Source: Alphaproteobacteria bacterium UBA6187
Lineage (GTDB): Bacteria > Pseudomonadota > Alphaproteobacteria > Rickettsiales > UBA6187
Direction: 5' to 3'
Length of the DNA: 19,719 bases
NCBI GenBank assembly: GCA_002422795.1
Contig: DITJ01000106.1
Location: forward strand, 1-19,719
The notes beneath the pieces were generated by a model. That model was not told where the DNA came from. It ran no database searches and worked only from the letters and a program-made list of their open reading frames with translations. Positions 1-6,894 of the stretch are shown here, piece by piece (within the stretch, counting starts at the first letter, position 1; each line of letters opens with the position of its first letter). The translations under genes and the position numbers were made by a program.

Positions 1-216
1 CCAGATATATAACGCAAAATCAGATTGAGATATGTTATGTATAATTTTTACCGGACAGTAGTGCGCCTGCGCGGGGACACGTGCTCCATTCGCATTTTAG
101 GTGTAAGATGGCTAATTATTAACTAAAATTACTATAAACTTCGCTGTGGCTTTATACGCAAATAAAAATCAAATTTACTATATATAGACGTACATGAGGA
201 TTTGAGGACGGAGGTG

Positions 217-270
217 ATGATGAAATCACCAAAAAAATACCGTTATGCAGAGGTCTTTAATGTTAAATAA
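217..270 (+). CDS. Candidate 17-codon ORF with a perfect Shine-Dalgarno sequence
   Basis: A tiny frame opens with two consecutive ATG codons (217 and 220) and ends at TAA 268-270, overlapping the end of the convergent rppH by 8 bp. It encodes a basic peptide, MMKSPKKYRYAEVFNVK. What draws attention is the leader: GGAGGTGAT at 210-218 is complementary to the full anti-Shine-Dalgarno tail of 16S rRNA, 5 nt before the second ATG, whereas most genes in this window have no clear Shine-Dalgarno. GGTGAT (213-218) can also pair with ATCACC (225-230), placing the ribosome site in a small hairpin. I do not recognise the peptide. It may be a short regulatory peptide or a chance frame. The rest of 1-216 shows no gene I can support. 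Confidence 0.2.
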   Translation: MMKSPKKYRYAEVFNVK

Positions 271-736
271 TGCCTTTAAATTCTTCTACAACTTTTACAT
301 AAATATCTCTTTTAAAAGATACTATTATATTTGGTAGATCCTGAAGGCTAACCCATCTCCATTCGCAAAATTCAGGGTGGGCGGTGTTAATATTAATATC
401 GTTATCATTACCCAAAAAGCGCATAGCAAACCATTTCTGGTTTTGCCCCCTGTACTTGCCATTCCATATTCTTGGAATAAGCCTGTCGGGTAAATCATAA
501 GCAAGCCATTCCTTGCTTTCAGCAATTATCTCGGCCTTGTTAGTGCCAGCTTCCTCTTCCAGTTCGCGTAAAGCCGCTGCAGCGGCCTCCTCGCCTTCAT
601 CTATACCGCCTTGGGGCATCTGCCAGGCATCGCTGGTGGAATCAATCCTCCTGCCTACAAACACCATCCTGTCTGCATTAAGCAGCATTATTCCTACACC
701 TGCGCGGTATGGTAAGTTTTCTCTTATATTTTGCAT
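263..736 (-). CDS. rppH: RNA pyrophosphohydrolase (Nudix family)
   Basis: 157 residues, the usual RppH length. The Nudix box spans residues 43-65 and fits GX5EX7REUXEEXGU (G43, E49, R57-E58-L59, E61-E62, G64). The N-terminal YRAGVGIMLLN and the AWQMPQGGIDEGE segment are typical of the RppH/IalA subgroup rather than other Nudix enzymes. The family removes pyrophosphate from the 5' triphosphate end of mRNA, which primes decay by RNase E (rne is also in this window), and can hydrolyse dinucleoside polyphosphates. It is cytoplasmic. The start at 736 lies 9 nt after the stop of the polysaccharide deacetylase gene, so the two are probably co-transcribed; no strong ribosome site is visible. Stop is TAA. 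Confidence 0.93.
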   Translation of the reverse strand: MQNIRENLPYRAGVGIMLLNADRMVFVGRRIDSTSDAWQMPQGGIDEGEEAAAAALRELEEEAGTNKAEIIAESKEWLAYDLPDRLIPRIWNGKYRGQNQKWFAMRFLGNDNDININTAHPEFCEWRWVSLQDLPNIIVSFKRDIYVKVVEEFKGII

Positions 737-745
737 TTTCTAACT

Positions 746-1870
746 CTATTTACTAATATTTTTTCCAAGCAACAATGAAACCGGGCTAACTAGTAAGTTT
801 TTCTGCGGGGCGGTTTGCAACCAGCTTTCTAAAATACTGATTGTTGCAGGATAAGGATGCGCCATTGCTACCACGTAACCTTTTTCATTTGCAATTCTTT
901 CCATCTCTACAAATTTCTTACTTACTGCGGCAGAAGATATATCATCATCGAGCACAAGATCATTCACTAAAACAGGGTAATTGATGCTATCCGCAACTTG
1001 TATCACCATATTATTTGTATATCCACCACCATATACAAAATGTTTGTTTTCTTTTTTCAAAGCATCAAGCAAAGGCTTAATAGTATCAGGGGAGCGGGTG
1101 AATATTTCATTGTTATCTGAGTATATAGCACTATATCCACTGGCAAGCCCTAAAACCATTTTCAATCTGGTTTGATTTTCTGCATCGGTTGCTTGAGTAA
1201 TCAGGGAATAAGGCCCTGGTTTATTAATTTGTGAATCAACTGCTTCCATCGGAATATTAAGAATAACCTCGTGGCCCACCTCCTGAACCTTCTTCACCCA
1301 TTCATCAAGAGAATCAGAATACGCTGAAAAACCTATATTAATTTCCTTAGGAAGTTCCATAACTTCACGAGTGAATGATGGATTCAGCCCAACATTCTTT
1401 ATTATTATTACAACAATAGGCTTTGCACTTATATCTTTTATAGAAACATTATTAACAGGCTGCATATTTGAACTTAAGTCACTGCTAAGTAATGCTTTTA
1501 CTGCATCATCAGGTAGCCTTGGGCCTATGAAATCCTGTCCCATCCAGGCAAGCGGGTCCTCCACTTCGGGTTCTTCCGCGGGCATATCCTGCGAATTTAT
1601 GTCCGCGGATGGTATATTTTCCTGGATATTTAGCTCAGGCTCAACCGCTTCGGAAGCAGGCTCTTCTTCCAGCATAGGGGCGCGGCCTTTTATTTCACCG
1701 GTTTTTAATAAAATTTCAAATCTTTGTCCCGATTCAAGCGCAGCTTTTACCCTTTCATCCCTATGGAGGATAAAATTATCAAGCAGCATCCATATAATTA
1801 CAACAGCAAGTAATAAAATACCCCCTATCCATAATTTTGATGTAGTAAATTTTTTATAATTATAAGGCAT
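746..1870 (-). CDS. Divergent polysaccharide deacetylase family protein
   Basis: 374 residues. There is a short cytoplasmic N-terminus, one membrane anchor (about residues 13-33), then an acidic Pro/Glu-rich linker (about 66-106), then a domain from about 150 to the end resembling the divergent polysaccharide deacetylase family (YibQ-like). Family marks are the strand KPIVVIIIKNVGL (about 150-162), the GHEVILNIPMEAVD motif (199-212) and the following PGP. The family has a carbohydrate-deacetylase fold in the periplasm, but its substrate is not established. Here the first strand reads IIIKNVG, where many relatives have acidic residues (as in IDDLG), so metal-dependent catalysis is doubtful. 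In many alphaproteobacteria this gene lies between a ctpA-type protease and rppH; rppH follows here. Stop is TAG. Confidence 0.8.
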   Translation of the reverse strand: MPYNYKKFTTSKLWIGGILLLAVVIIWMLLDNFILHRDERVKAALESGQRFEILLKTGEIKGRAPMLEEEPASEAVEPELNIQENIPSADINSQDMPAEEPEVEDPLAWMGQDFIGPRLPDDAVKALLSSDLSSNMQPVNNVSIKDISAKPIVVIIIKNVGLNPSFTREVMELPKEINIGFSAYSDSLDEWVKKVQEVGHEVILNIPMEAVDSQINKPGPYSLITQATDAENQTRLKMVLGLASGYSAIYSDNNEIFTRSPDTIKPLLDALKKENKHFVYGGGYTNNMVIQVADSINYPVLVNDLVLDDDISSAAVSKKFVEMERIANEKGYVVAMAHPYPATISILESWLQTAPQKNLLVSPVSLLLGKNISK

Positions 1871-1909
1871 TTATTTTGATGTGAATATTAAACACACTAA
1901 GAATAAGGC

Positions 1910-1939
1910 ATTCTAATCTATTAGCGCAAGTAAAAACAA
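1910..1939 (-). promoter_or_regulatory. Possible promoter for the deacetylase-rppH operon
   Basis: Read on the minus strand, TAGAAT (1915-1910) could be a -10 box and TTGTTT (1939-1934) a -35 box, separated by 18 nt and about 40 nt before the ATG at 1870. A short palindrome, TATTTCC-AG-GGAAATA (1941-1956), abuts it upstream and could be an operator. This is pattern matching only, in AT-rich DNA. Confidence 0.25.
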
Positions 1940-2049
1940 CTATTTCCAGGGAAATATAGCATTTCCAATTTTAAGGCAATCATGCGTTAATCATCATTTT
2001 ATGTGGTTCTCATGCATATCGCTTTGAGTTTATATGCGTTCTGAAAAGC

Positions 2050-2077
2050 AAAAACGCTATAAAACTGCGCTTTTATA
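2050..2077 (-). terminator. Weak terminator-like hairpin after the MnmC-like gene
   Basis: A perfect 7-bp inverted repeat, TATAAAA (2058-2064) and TTTTATA (2071-2077), encloses CTGCGC. On the minus strand it is followed by GCG and a T run (2054-2050). It lies 13 nt beyond the TAA at 2090. The stem is AT-only, so it would be a weak terminator. Confidence 0.3.
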
Positions 2078-2089
2078 AGATCGCAAATC

Positions 2090-3307
2090 TTATTTCCTAC
2101 CTTTTAAATTTTTAATAACAAACCGTGCCGGGCTTAAAATATTGTTAATTCCAGCGGGCACGGGCAATTCTTCATTATTAATCATGCTCGCCAGCAATTC
2201 ACCACCTATTGGGCAGGAGGTAAGTCCGCGTGAGCCATGCCCGGTGGAAATATATAAACCTTGCAGATATTTTCCATCTGGATATTTTTTATTCCTACCG
2301 TGTTTTAAATCGGCATAATCATAATAAAAAGCATCGATATCTGGCACTGCTCCGATAACCGGTCTTCTATCTGGCACACTAGCGCGGAAGGATACCCTGC
2401 CAGATAATTCTTCATAATTTATATCGCCTATATCAATAACTTTTTTAAGGTTGGTAATATTTTCTATATGATCTTCTATTGTTACATCAGCGTTCAAATT
2501 ATCACGGCTATAAGTTGCGCCGATGTAATTAAAGCCGTTTACTTCTGGGCTGATATAGCCGCCATCATAGCAAAGTATCGTTTTTAGGTTTAAAGCTGTA
2601 GAGGGAAGATGTGTAAGCTGGCCGCGCACTTTATGAAGTGGAACCCAGGAAGCTTGGCTGATATGCATAGCATCCGCAGCATTTGCAATTATTACAACCG
2701 GGGCGCTGGCAATTTTATTTCCAAATCCATCAATTGCTGACCAGATATATTCATCTTTTTCCAGGGATAAAATATCCTTTGAAAATATGACTTTTATATT
2801 ATTGCCACATGTGAGGATATTGGCGCGGCATAAATCAGCAGGGTTTACAAGCCCAGCTTTGGCAATATGCAGGCCATTAGTTTGTAACTTTATTCCTGCT
2901 AAGTGGGACGCTTCTTCCTGTGATAATTTTGTAATATCAGCACTTGGTATAATGATATTGCTTAAATCTTTATTGGCCTTGCCTGTGCCAAGTTCAATAA
3001 CGCCACAATTATTGAAAGATATGTGATTTTCTAACTCTTGCAAATGCGCTAAACTATATTCAAATCCGCGCAAATAAAACTTGCCAATGGGGTCGTTATT
3101 ATGGGTTATCATTGGTGCGATAATACCTGCCAGGTTGCCGGATGCGCCTGTTGCAAGTTCGCGTTCGCGTTCAATAAGGGTAACTTTCCAGCCTTTTCTA
3201 ACCAGGCTGTAAGCTGCTGAAGTTCCAGCCAACCCGCCACCTATAATTATTGCGTGTTTTTCGGTGATGTTTAAATTTGGTATATTATACCAGGGTTCCG
3301 GTTTCAT
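2090..3307 (-). CDS. mnmC: FAD-dependent oxidoreductase domain of MnmC, stand-alone
   Basis: 405 residues, corresponding to the C-terminal half of the bifunctional tRNA enzyme MnmC. An FAD-binding Rossmann motif, GGGLAG, lies at residues 23-28. It is followed by family-specific strings GASGNLAGIIAPM, KVRGQLTHLP, CYDGGYISP, GRVSFRASVPDRRPVIGAVPD and STGHGSRGL near the C-terminus, then a closing PARF. In Escherichia coli this domain oxidatively removes the carboxymethyl group of cmnm5(s2)U34 in tRNA to give nm5(s2)U, and an N-terminal methyltransferase domain then makes mnm5(s2)U. Here the methyltransferase half is absent; the N-terminal PEPWYNIP resembles the interdomain linker, so the gene appears complete rather than broken. 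Other DadA-like oxidoreductases are less likely given these motifs. It has no operon partner. Stop is TAA. Confidence 0.83.
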   Translation of the reverse strand: MKPEPWYNIPNLNITEKHAIIIGGGLAGTSAAYSLVRKGWKVTLIERERELATGASGNLAGIIAPMITHNNDPIGKFYLRGFEYSLAHLQELENHISFNNCGVIELGTGKANKDLSNIIIPSADITKLSQEEASHLAGIKLQTNGLHIAKAGLVNPADLCRANILTCGNNIKVIFSKDILSLEKDEYIWSAIDGFGNKIASAPVVIIANAADAMHISQASWVPLHKVRGQLTHLPSTALNLKTILCYDGGYISPEVNGFNYIGATYSRDNLNADVTIEDHIENITNLKKVIDIGDINYEELSGRVSFRASVPDRRPVIGAVPDIDAFYYDYADLKHGRNKKYPDGKYLQGLYISTGHGSRGLTSCPIGGELLASMINNEELPVPAGINNILSPARFVIKNLKGRK

Positions 3308-3392
3308 AGTATTATTGTCTGGTAAAAGTTTTTTGTTGTTAGCTTCATTCTGGAAGCTGATCGTAAATTATTGATAAGGAAGAATGTCTAGC

Positions 3393-3419
3393 GCTCCCTC
3401 TCCCTGAGGGAGAGGGAGC
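3393..3419. repeat. 27-bp CCCTCTCCC/GGGAGAGGG palindrome
   Basis: Near-perfect palindrome: 13-nt arms GCTCCCTCTCCCT and AGGGAGAGGGAGC flank a single central G. The CCCTCTCCC...GGGAGAGGG core recurs twice at 15289-15409, so this is a dispersed REP-like element. It sits between the sugar transferase and the MnmC-like gene. No T run follows on either strand, so it is not a classic terminator. Confidence 0.8.
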
Positions 3420-3508
3420 TTCCTTTCCTGGTTTTCTTTATAAAACAATTTGTATAAAGCCGTATAGATTTTACCTTTTTCACCTGGATAGTGGTTTCAT
3501 AGCGGAAA

Positions 3509-4102
3509 TTATCCCCTCACCACGGCCATTATGGTCATCCAGATAATTTTCATATCAAGGCAGAGTGATTGTTTTTGAACATAGAACCTGTAATAACGCA
3601 GTTTGCGCGGCAGGATTTTGGTTATATAAGCCTCATTGGGGTTGGCCTCCAGCGCAAGTATATCGCTTTCATTGCGAAAGCGTATTGAGGCAAGGTCGGT
3701 AATGCCAGGGCGAACCGATAGAACCTTGTTTTTATTATATTGGCTATAATGATTTACATATTCTTCCACTTCTGGCCTGGGGCCTACGATGCTCATATCG
3801 CCTGCCAGAACATTGAATAATTGTGGCAATTCATCAATTTTGTATTTACGAAGGAAATGCCCGGTTTGGGTTATTCTTCTATCCGCTCCAACGGTGATTT
3901 TAAGGCTATCACTTGCCTGCACAACAGCCATGCTGCGGAATTTGCATATACGGAATTTTTTACCATTCCGGCCGATTCGTTCCTGCATGAAAAATACCGG
4001 GCCATTTGAATCCAGTTTTATCAATATGGCTATTATAATAAATAGTGGGCTTAGTATTATGATGCCGATGGTGGAGAGGATTAGGTCGGTTAGGCGTTTC
4101 AT
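3509..4102 (-). CDS. Polyprenyl-phosphate sugar-1-phosphate transferase
   Basis: 197 residues, matching the small, single-domain bacterial sugar transferase family (PglC/WcaJ C-terminal type). One hydrophobic segment (about 5-30) would be the re-entrant membrane helix. Conserved blocks follow in order: QERIGRNGKKF (40-50), KFRSM, the catalytic Asp-Glu pair in KIDELPQ (D90, E91), GDMSIVGPRPE (101-111) and RPGITDLASI (131-140). The family moves a sugar phosphate from a nucleotide sugar to undecaprenyl phosphate at the inner membrane, the first step in building O-antigen, capsule or another glycan. The sugar cannot be told from sequence. No other glycan gene is adjacent, which is unusual since these genes normally lie in polysaccharide clusters. 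Stop is TAA. Confidence 0.88.
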   Translation of the reverse strand: MKRLTDLILSTIGIIILSPLFIIIAILIKLDSNGPVFFMQERIGRNGKKFRICKFRSMAVVQASDSLKITVGADRRITQTGHFLRKYKIDELPQLFNVLAGDMSIVGPRPEVEEYVNHYSQYNKNKVLSVRPGITDLASIRFRNESDILALEANPNEAYITKILPRKLRYYRFYVQKQSLCLDMKIIWMTIMAVVRG

Positions 4103-4161
4103 GGGTTTTATTATGTTTGATTGTAGAAGTTTTGTAGCAATTCTTAACTATGCAATTGAAT

Positions 4162-4275
4162 TGTCATTGCGAGGAGCCGAACCCTTGTGAGTGCGAGGTG
4201 GCAATCCATATTTTGTGCTATGTGTACACTGGATCGCTTCTTCATGCTCCCTGCGGTCGATTTATCGCGATGACG
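4162..4275. repeat. Degenerate GTCATTGCGAG...GCAATCC palindromic element
   Basis: The left arm begins with GTCATTGCGAGGAG and ends with GGCAATCCA. The right arm (from about 4229) begins with CTGGATCGCTTC and ends with CGCGATGAC, so the arms are imperfect reverse complements around an AT-rich loop. The wording resembles a dispersed intergenic palindrome I recall from Rickettsiales and other bacterial genomes. It fills most of the 230-bp gap between hemA and the sugar transferase. No gene is seen in the gap. Confidence 0.7.
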
Positions 4276-4332
4276 TTGCGCAGTAAGTAACCAATTACAA
4301 AACCAGGCGTTACTTCTTATAAATATACCTTC

Positions 4333-5541
4333 CTAAGCCACCTTCCGAATCTTCAACCTGTCGAACACAGTGCATAATGCCTCAACCAGTTTTTCCATCA
4401 TTTCATCTGTGTGGAAAGGGCCGGGGGTGATGCGCAAGCGTTCAGTGCCGCGCGGAACTGTAGGAAAATTGATATATTGAACATAAATCCCGTATTCATC
4501 GGAAAGTATTTCAGAAGCCTGGCGGCATAAATCAGCATCGCCAACCATTACAGGTACTATATGAGTTTCAGAATCAATAAACGGTACGTTGCACTGGCGC
4601 AGCATGGACTTTAAACGCTCGGCGCGGTCTTGCTGTTTTTCGCGCTCAATAGAAGACTTCTTTAAATGTGCAATGCTGGCTTTTGCTGCTGCTGCAATTG
4701 AAGGGGGCAGTGCTGTTGTGAAAATGAAACCGGGTGCATAGCTACGGATCACATCAATAAGTGTTGCATCAGCTGCAATATATCCGCCAATAACACCAAA
4801 AGCTTTGGCAAGTGTTCCCTGGATGATAGTAACGCGGTGTGCAACGCCATCACGCTCGGCAATACCGCCGCCGCGTGGTCCATACATACCAACTGCATGT
4901 ACTTCATCAAGATAGGTTATAGCGTTATATTTATCAGCTAAATCACAGATTTTTTCGATAGGCGCAATATCACCATCCATTGAATAAACAGATTCAAAAG
5001 CAATAAGTTTTGGACGCGCAGGATCAGCCTGTTTTAGTAATTCTTCAAGATGTTCAACATCATTATGGCGGAAAATATGTTTTTCCGAACGCCCGGCCTT
5101 GATTCCTGAAATCATTGAGGCATGATTCATCTGGTCTGAAAATGTGATGGTATCTGGCATAATAGCTGCCAAAGTGCTTAAAGTTGCTTCATTCGCAACA
5201 TAGCCGCACACAAACGCCAGTGCCTTTTCTTTGCCATGTAAATTAGCAATTTCTTCTTCTAATTTAATAACTTCATGATTATTACCACCGATATTGCGTG
5301 TTCCGCCTGCACCAGCGCCGGAATTACGCGCGGCTTCTTCCATGGCTCCTATAACATCAGGGTGTTGCCCCATTCCAAGGTAATCATTGCTACACCAGAT
5401 GGTTATATCTTTATCTCGTGTGTGGTCGCGCGCGTTTGGGAATTGCCCCACATGGCGCTCGATTTCTGTGAACACACGGTAACGCCCTTCGGCCTTTAGC
5501 CTATCTATTGCATCGGAAAAATATTTCTGATAATCGGGCAT
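4333..5541 (-). CDS. hemA: 5-aminolevulinate synthase (C4 heme pathway)
   Basis: 402 residues, full length for ALAS. This PLP enzyme condenses glycine and succinyl-CoA to 5-aminolevulinate, the first step of tetrapyrrole synthesis in alphaproteobacteria. Evidence: the glycine-rich GAGAGGTRNIGG loop (75-86), NHASMISGI, FRHND, the cofactor-site segment YLDEVHAVGMYG and the PLP lysine K246 in TLAKAFGVIGGY (K248 in the Rhodobacter enzyme). The related KBL and BioF enzymes lack the GAGAGGTRNI plus FRHND combination. The gene follows ctaA on the same strand, so two heme-biosynthesis genes are neighbours. A heptamer foldback repeat begins only 8 nt upstream of the ATG; the bases just before the start (CCCTAAAAAA) contain no Shine-Dalgarno. 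Stop is TAG. Confidence 0.96.
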   Translation of the reverse strand: MPDYQKYFSDAIDRLKAEGRYRVFTEIERHVGQFPNARDHTRDKDITIWCSNDYLGMGQHPDVIGAMEEAARNSGAGAGGTRNIGGNNHEVIKLEEEIANLHGKEKALAFVCGYVANEATLSTLAAIMPDTITFSDQMNHASMISGIKAGRSEKHIFRHNDVEHLEELLKQADPARPKLIAFESVYSMDGDIAPIEKICDLADKYNAITYLDEVHAVGMYGPRGGGIAERDGVAHRVTIIQGTLAKAFGVIGGYIAADATLIDVIRSYAPGFIFTTALPPSIAAAAKASIAHLKKSSIEREKQQDRAERLKSMLRQCNVPFIDSETHIVPVMVGDADLCRQASEILSDEYGIYVQYINFPTVPRGTERLRITPGPFHTDEMMEKLVEALCTVFDRLKIRKVA

Positions 5542-5548
5542 TTTTTTA

Positions 5549-5697
5549 GGGGCTGGAGACTAGGGGCTGGGGGCTGGAAATTTAAGATTTAAGATTTAAG
5601 ATTTAAGATTGGAAGAAATGTTTTCCCTAACAATTTTAAATTTTAAATTTTAAATTTTAAATCCCCTAATCCCTAATCCCTAGCCCCTAGCCCCCCT
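5549..5697. repeat. Heptamer foldback repeat A between ctaA and hemA
   Basis: The left arm is strictly 7-nt periodic from 5549: GGGGCTG, GAGACTA, then two GGGGCTG, one GAAATTT, three AAGATTT and AAGATTG (to 5611). After a short loop, the right arm resumes in 7-nt phase from 5625: CCCTAAC, four AATTTTA, AATCCCC, two TAATCCC and two TAGCCCC (to 5694). The G-rich block faces the C-rich block and the two A/T blocks face each other, so the strand can fold into a stem of roughly 65 bp with mismatches. The right end lies inside ctaA and supplies its last residues and its TAG stop. Confidence 0.92.
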
Positions 5698-6771
5698 CCT
5701 TAATTCATGCGTTATAAAAAGTACTGCTGTAAAAAGTACCACTGCAAATATTTGGTGTAGTGAGGCCAGCATCACCGGAACCTGGCCAAGTAGTGTAAAT
5801 ATACCTAAAGCTAGCTGCACTGTAATTACCACAGGCAATAATCCTATAGCACATTTTACGGTTGTTGTTAAACTAAATTTACGTGAAAAACAGTAGAAAA
5901 TAAGAATAAGTGCAGTAACAAAATATGCAAACATGCGATGGGTGAATTGTATGGTGGTAGTATTTTCAAAGAAATTTATATACCAGGGGGACATAACAAA
6001 TAATCCATCCGGCACATACTGCCCATTCATATCAGGGAAAGTGTTGTATATAAGGCCAGCATGGGTTCCGGCTACGAAGGCGCCGAGGATGGACTGGATG
6101 AAAATGGCAATAAGTAGAATGAGGGAGTAAGGGAGTAAGGGATGAAGGGATGAAGAATTGACGGAATTGTCCTGATTATTTCCTTCGGCTACTTTTTCCC
6201 TTTTTTCCTTTTTCCCTTTTTCCCTTATTCCAAGTCCACTCCAAAACACCATACCATAAATCACCAGCGCCATTCCAAAATGGAATGCCAGCCAATATTG
6301 GCTTACATGTGGAGCATCCTGAAGGCCGCTTTTAACCATATACCAGCCCACAACCCCCTGAGATCCGCCAAGTGCAAAAATTCCACCAAGTTTTAAGGCA
6401 AGTGGTTTAGATATTTGCTTCTTTATAAGGAAATATACCAGTGGTACTAAAAATATAAAACCAGTAACCCTGCCCACCAGCCTGTGGATGAATTCCAGCC
6501 AGAAAATTCCTTTAAATTCTTCCAGGCTCATGCCAAGATTCTTCTTTAAATATTCAGGGCTTTGCTGGTATTTAGCAAACTCTTCCTGCCAGGCGTGCGT
6601 TGAAAATGGTGGGAGTATGCCGCTAACCGGCTTCCACTGGGTGATTGAAAGACCGGACTCTGTAAGGCGCGTTAGGCCTCCAATTGCCACCATAAGAAAT
6701 ATGAATATACAGCAGGTAAATAGCCAGATGGCTACATGGTTGTTTGAAGGTGATGAGGTTGCATTGTTCAT
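5680..6771 (-). CDS. ctaA: Heme A synthase (CtaA/COX15)
   Basis: 363 residues with about eight membrane helices. The enzyme oxidises the C8 methyl of heme O to the formyl of heme A for cytochrome oxidase, in the inner membrane. Heme-ligand histidines are visible in EFIHRLVGR (H96), LAFHFGM (H164), QFTHRMF (H278) and SLHQIF (H339). The GGLTRLTESGLSITQWKPVSG signature (31-51) and GAFVAGTHAGLIYNTFPDMNG are typical of the alphaproteobacterial/mitochondrial type. Two oddities are visible. A charged, low-complexity loop at about 182-213 is encoded by an in-frame palindrome. The last residues, RRGARG, and the TAG stop come from heptamer repeat A. Both lie outside the conserved core, so the enzyme is probably functional. 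The start at 6771 is supported by the N-terminal membrane segment. Confidence 0.94.
   Translation of the reverse strand: MNNATSSPSNNHVAIWLFTCCIFIFLMVAIGGLTRLTESGLSITQWKPVSGILPPFSTHAWQEEFAKYQQSPEYLKKNLGMSLEEFKGIFWLEFIHRLVGRVTGFIFLVPLVYFLIKKQISKPLALKLGGIFALGGSQGVVGWYMVKSGLQDAPHVSQYWLAFHFGMALVIYGMVFWSGLGIREKGKKEKREKVAEGNNQDNSVNSSSLHPLLPYSLILLIAIFIQSILGAFVAGTHAGLIYNTFPDMNGQYVPDGLFVMSPWYINFFENTTTIQFTHRMFAYFVTALILIFYCFSRKFSLTTTVKCAIGLLPVVITVQLALGIFTLLGQVPVMLASLHQIFAVVLFTAVLFITHELRRGARG
6121..6232. repeat. In-frame palindrome with 8-nt period inside ctaA
   Basis: From 6123 the plus strand has two GGGAGTAA units followed by two GGGATGAA units (to 6154). From 6193 it has TTTTTCCC, TTTTTTCC, two TTTTTCCC and TTATTCC. 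These two octamer arrays are rough reverse complements around a 38-nt loop. The whole block is translated within ctaA (about residues 180-216) without breaking the frame, between two membrane helices, giving GKKEKREK and Ser/Asn-rich peptide. This resembles the way Rickettsia palindromic elements persist inside genes. Confidence 0.75.
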
Positions 6772-6798
6772 GGCGCGGTATTTTATAGGATTCTTATG

Positions 6799-6841
6799 TT
6801 TATTACAATCAGATTGCCAAAAAATTTATTATTGTAATAAA
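6799..6841. repeat. Perfect 11-bp inverted repeat in a divergent promoter region
   Basis: TTTATTACAAT (6799-6809) and ATTGTAATAAA (6831-6841) are exact reverse complements with a 21-nt spacer. They lie in the 123-bp gap between the divergent ctaA and the metallopeptidase-like gene. This could be an operator for a dimeric regulator or simply an AT-rich hairpin. Confidence 0.6.
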
Positions 6842-6859
6842 AGTTGCATATTCTTCTTG

Positions 6860-6865
6860 TATAAT
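6860..6865 (+). promoter_or_regulatory. Possible -10 box for the metallopeptidase-like gene
   Basis: A perfect TATAAT lies 29 nt before the ATG at 6895. No -35 box at normal spacing is clear; TTGTAA at 6832-6837 is 22 nt upstream and part of the inverted repeat. Assigned only from the -10 match and its position. Confidence 0.3.
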
Positions 6866-6894
6866 AAGAAAAAATATTTAATGGAATTAGTAAA

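Noticed and set aside
60..130. tRNA or small structured RNA in the GC-richer stretch
   Set aside because: No cloverleaf arms, no CCA end and no T-loop motif could be found by eye.
1371..1859. 162-codon open frame on the plus strand
   Set aside because: Entirely antisense to the deacetylase gene, Ser-rich low-quality composition and no recognisable domain; a shadow of the real gene.
3393..3419. Rho-independent terminator of the sugar transferase gene
   Set aside because: Strong GC stem but no T run on either strand, and the core recurs elsewhere as a dispersed repeat.
5549..5697. CRISPR array
   Set aside because: Words are 7 nt with no spacers and the two halves are reverse complements; this is a foldback repeat.
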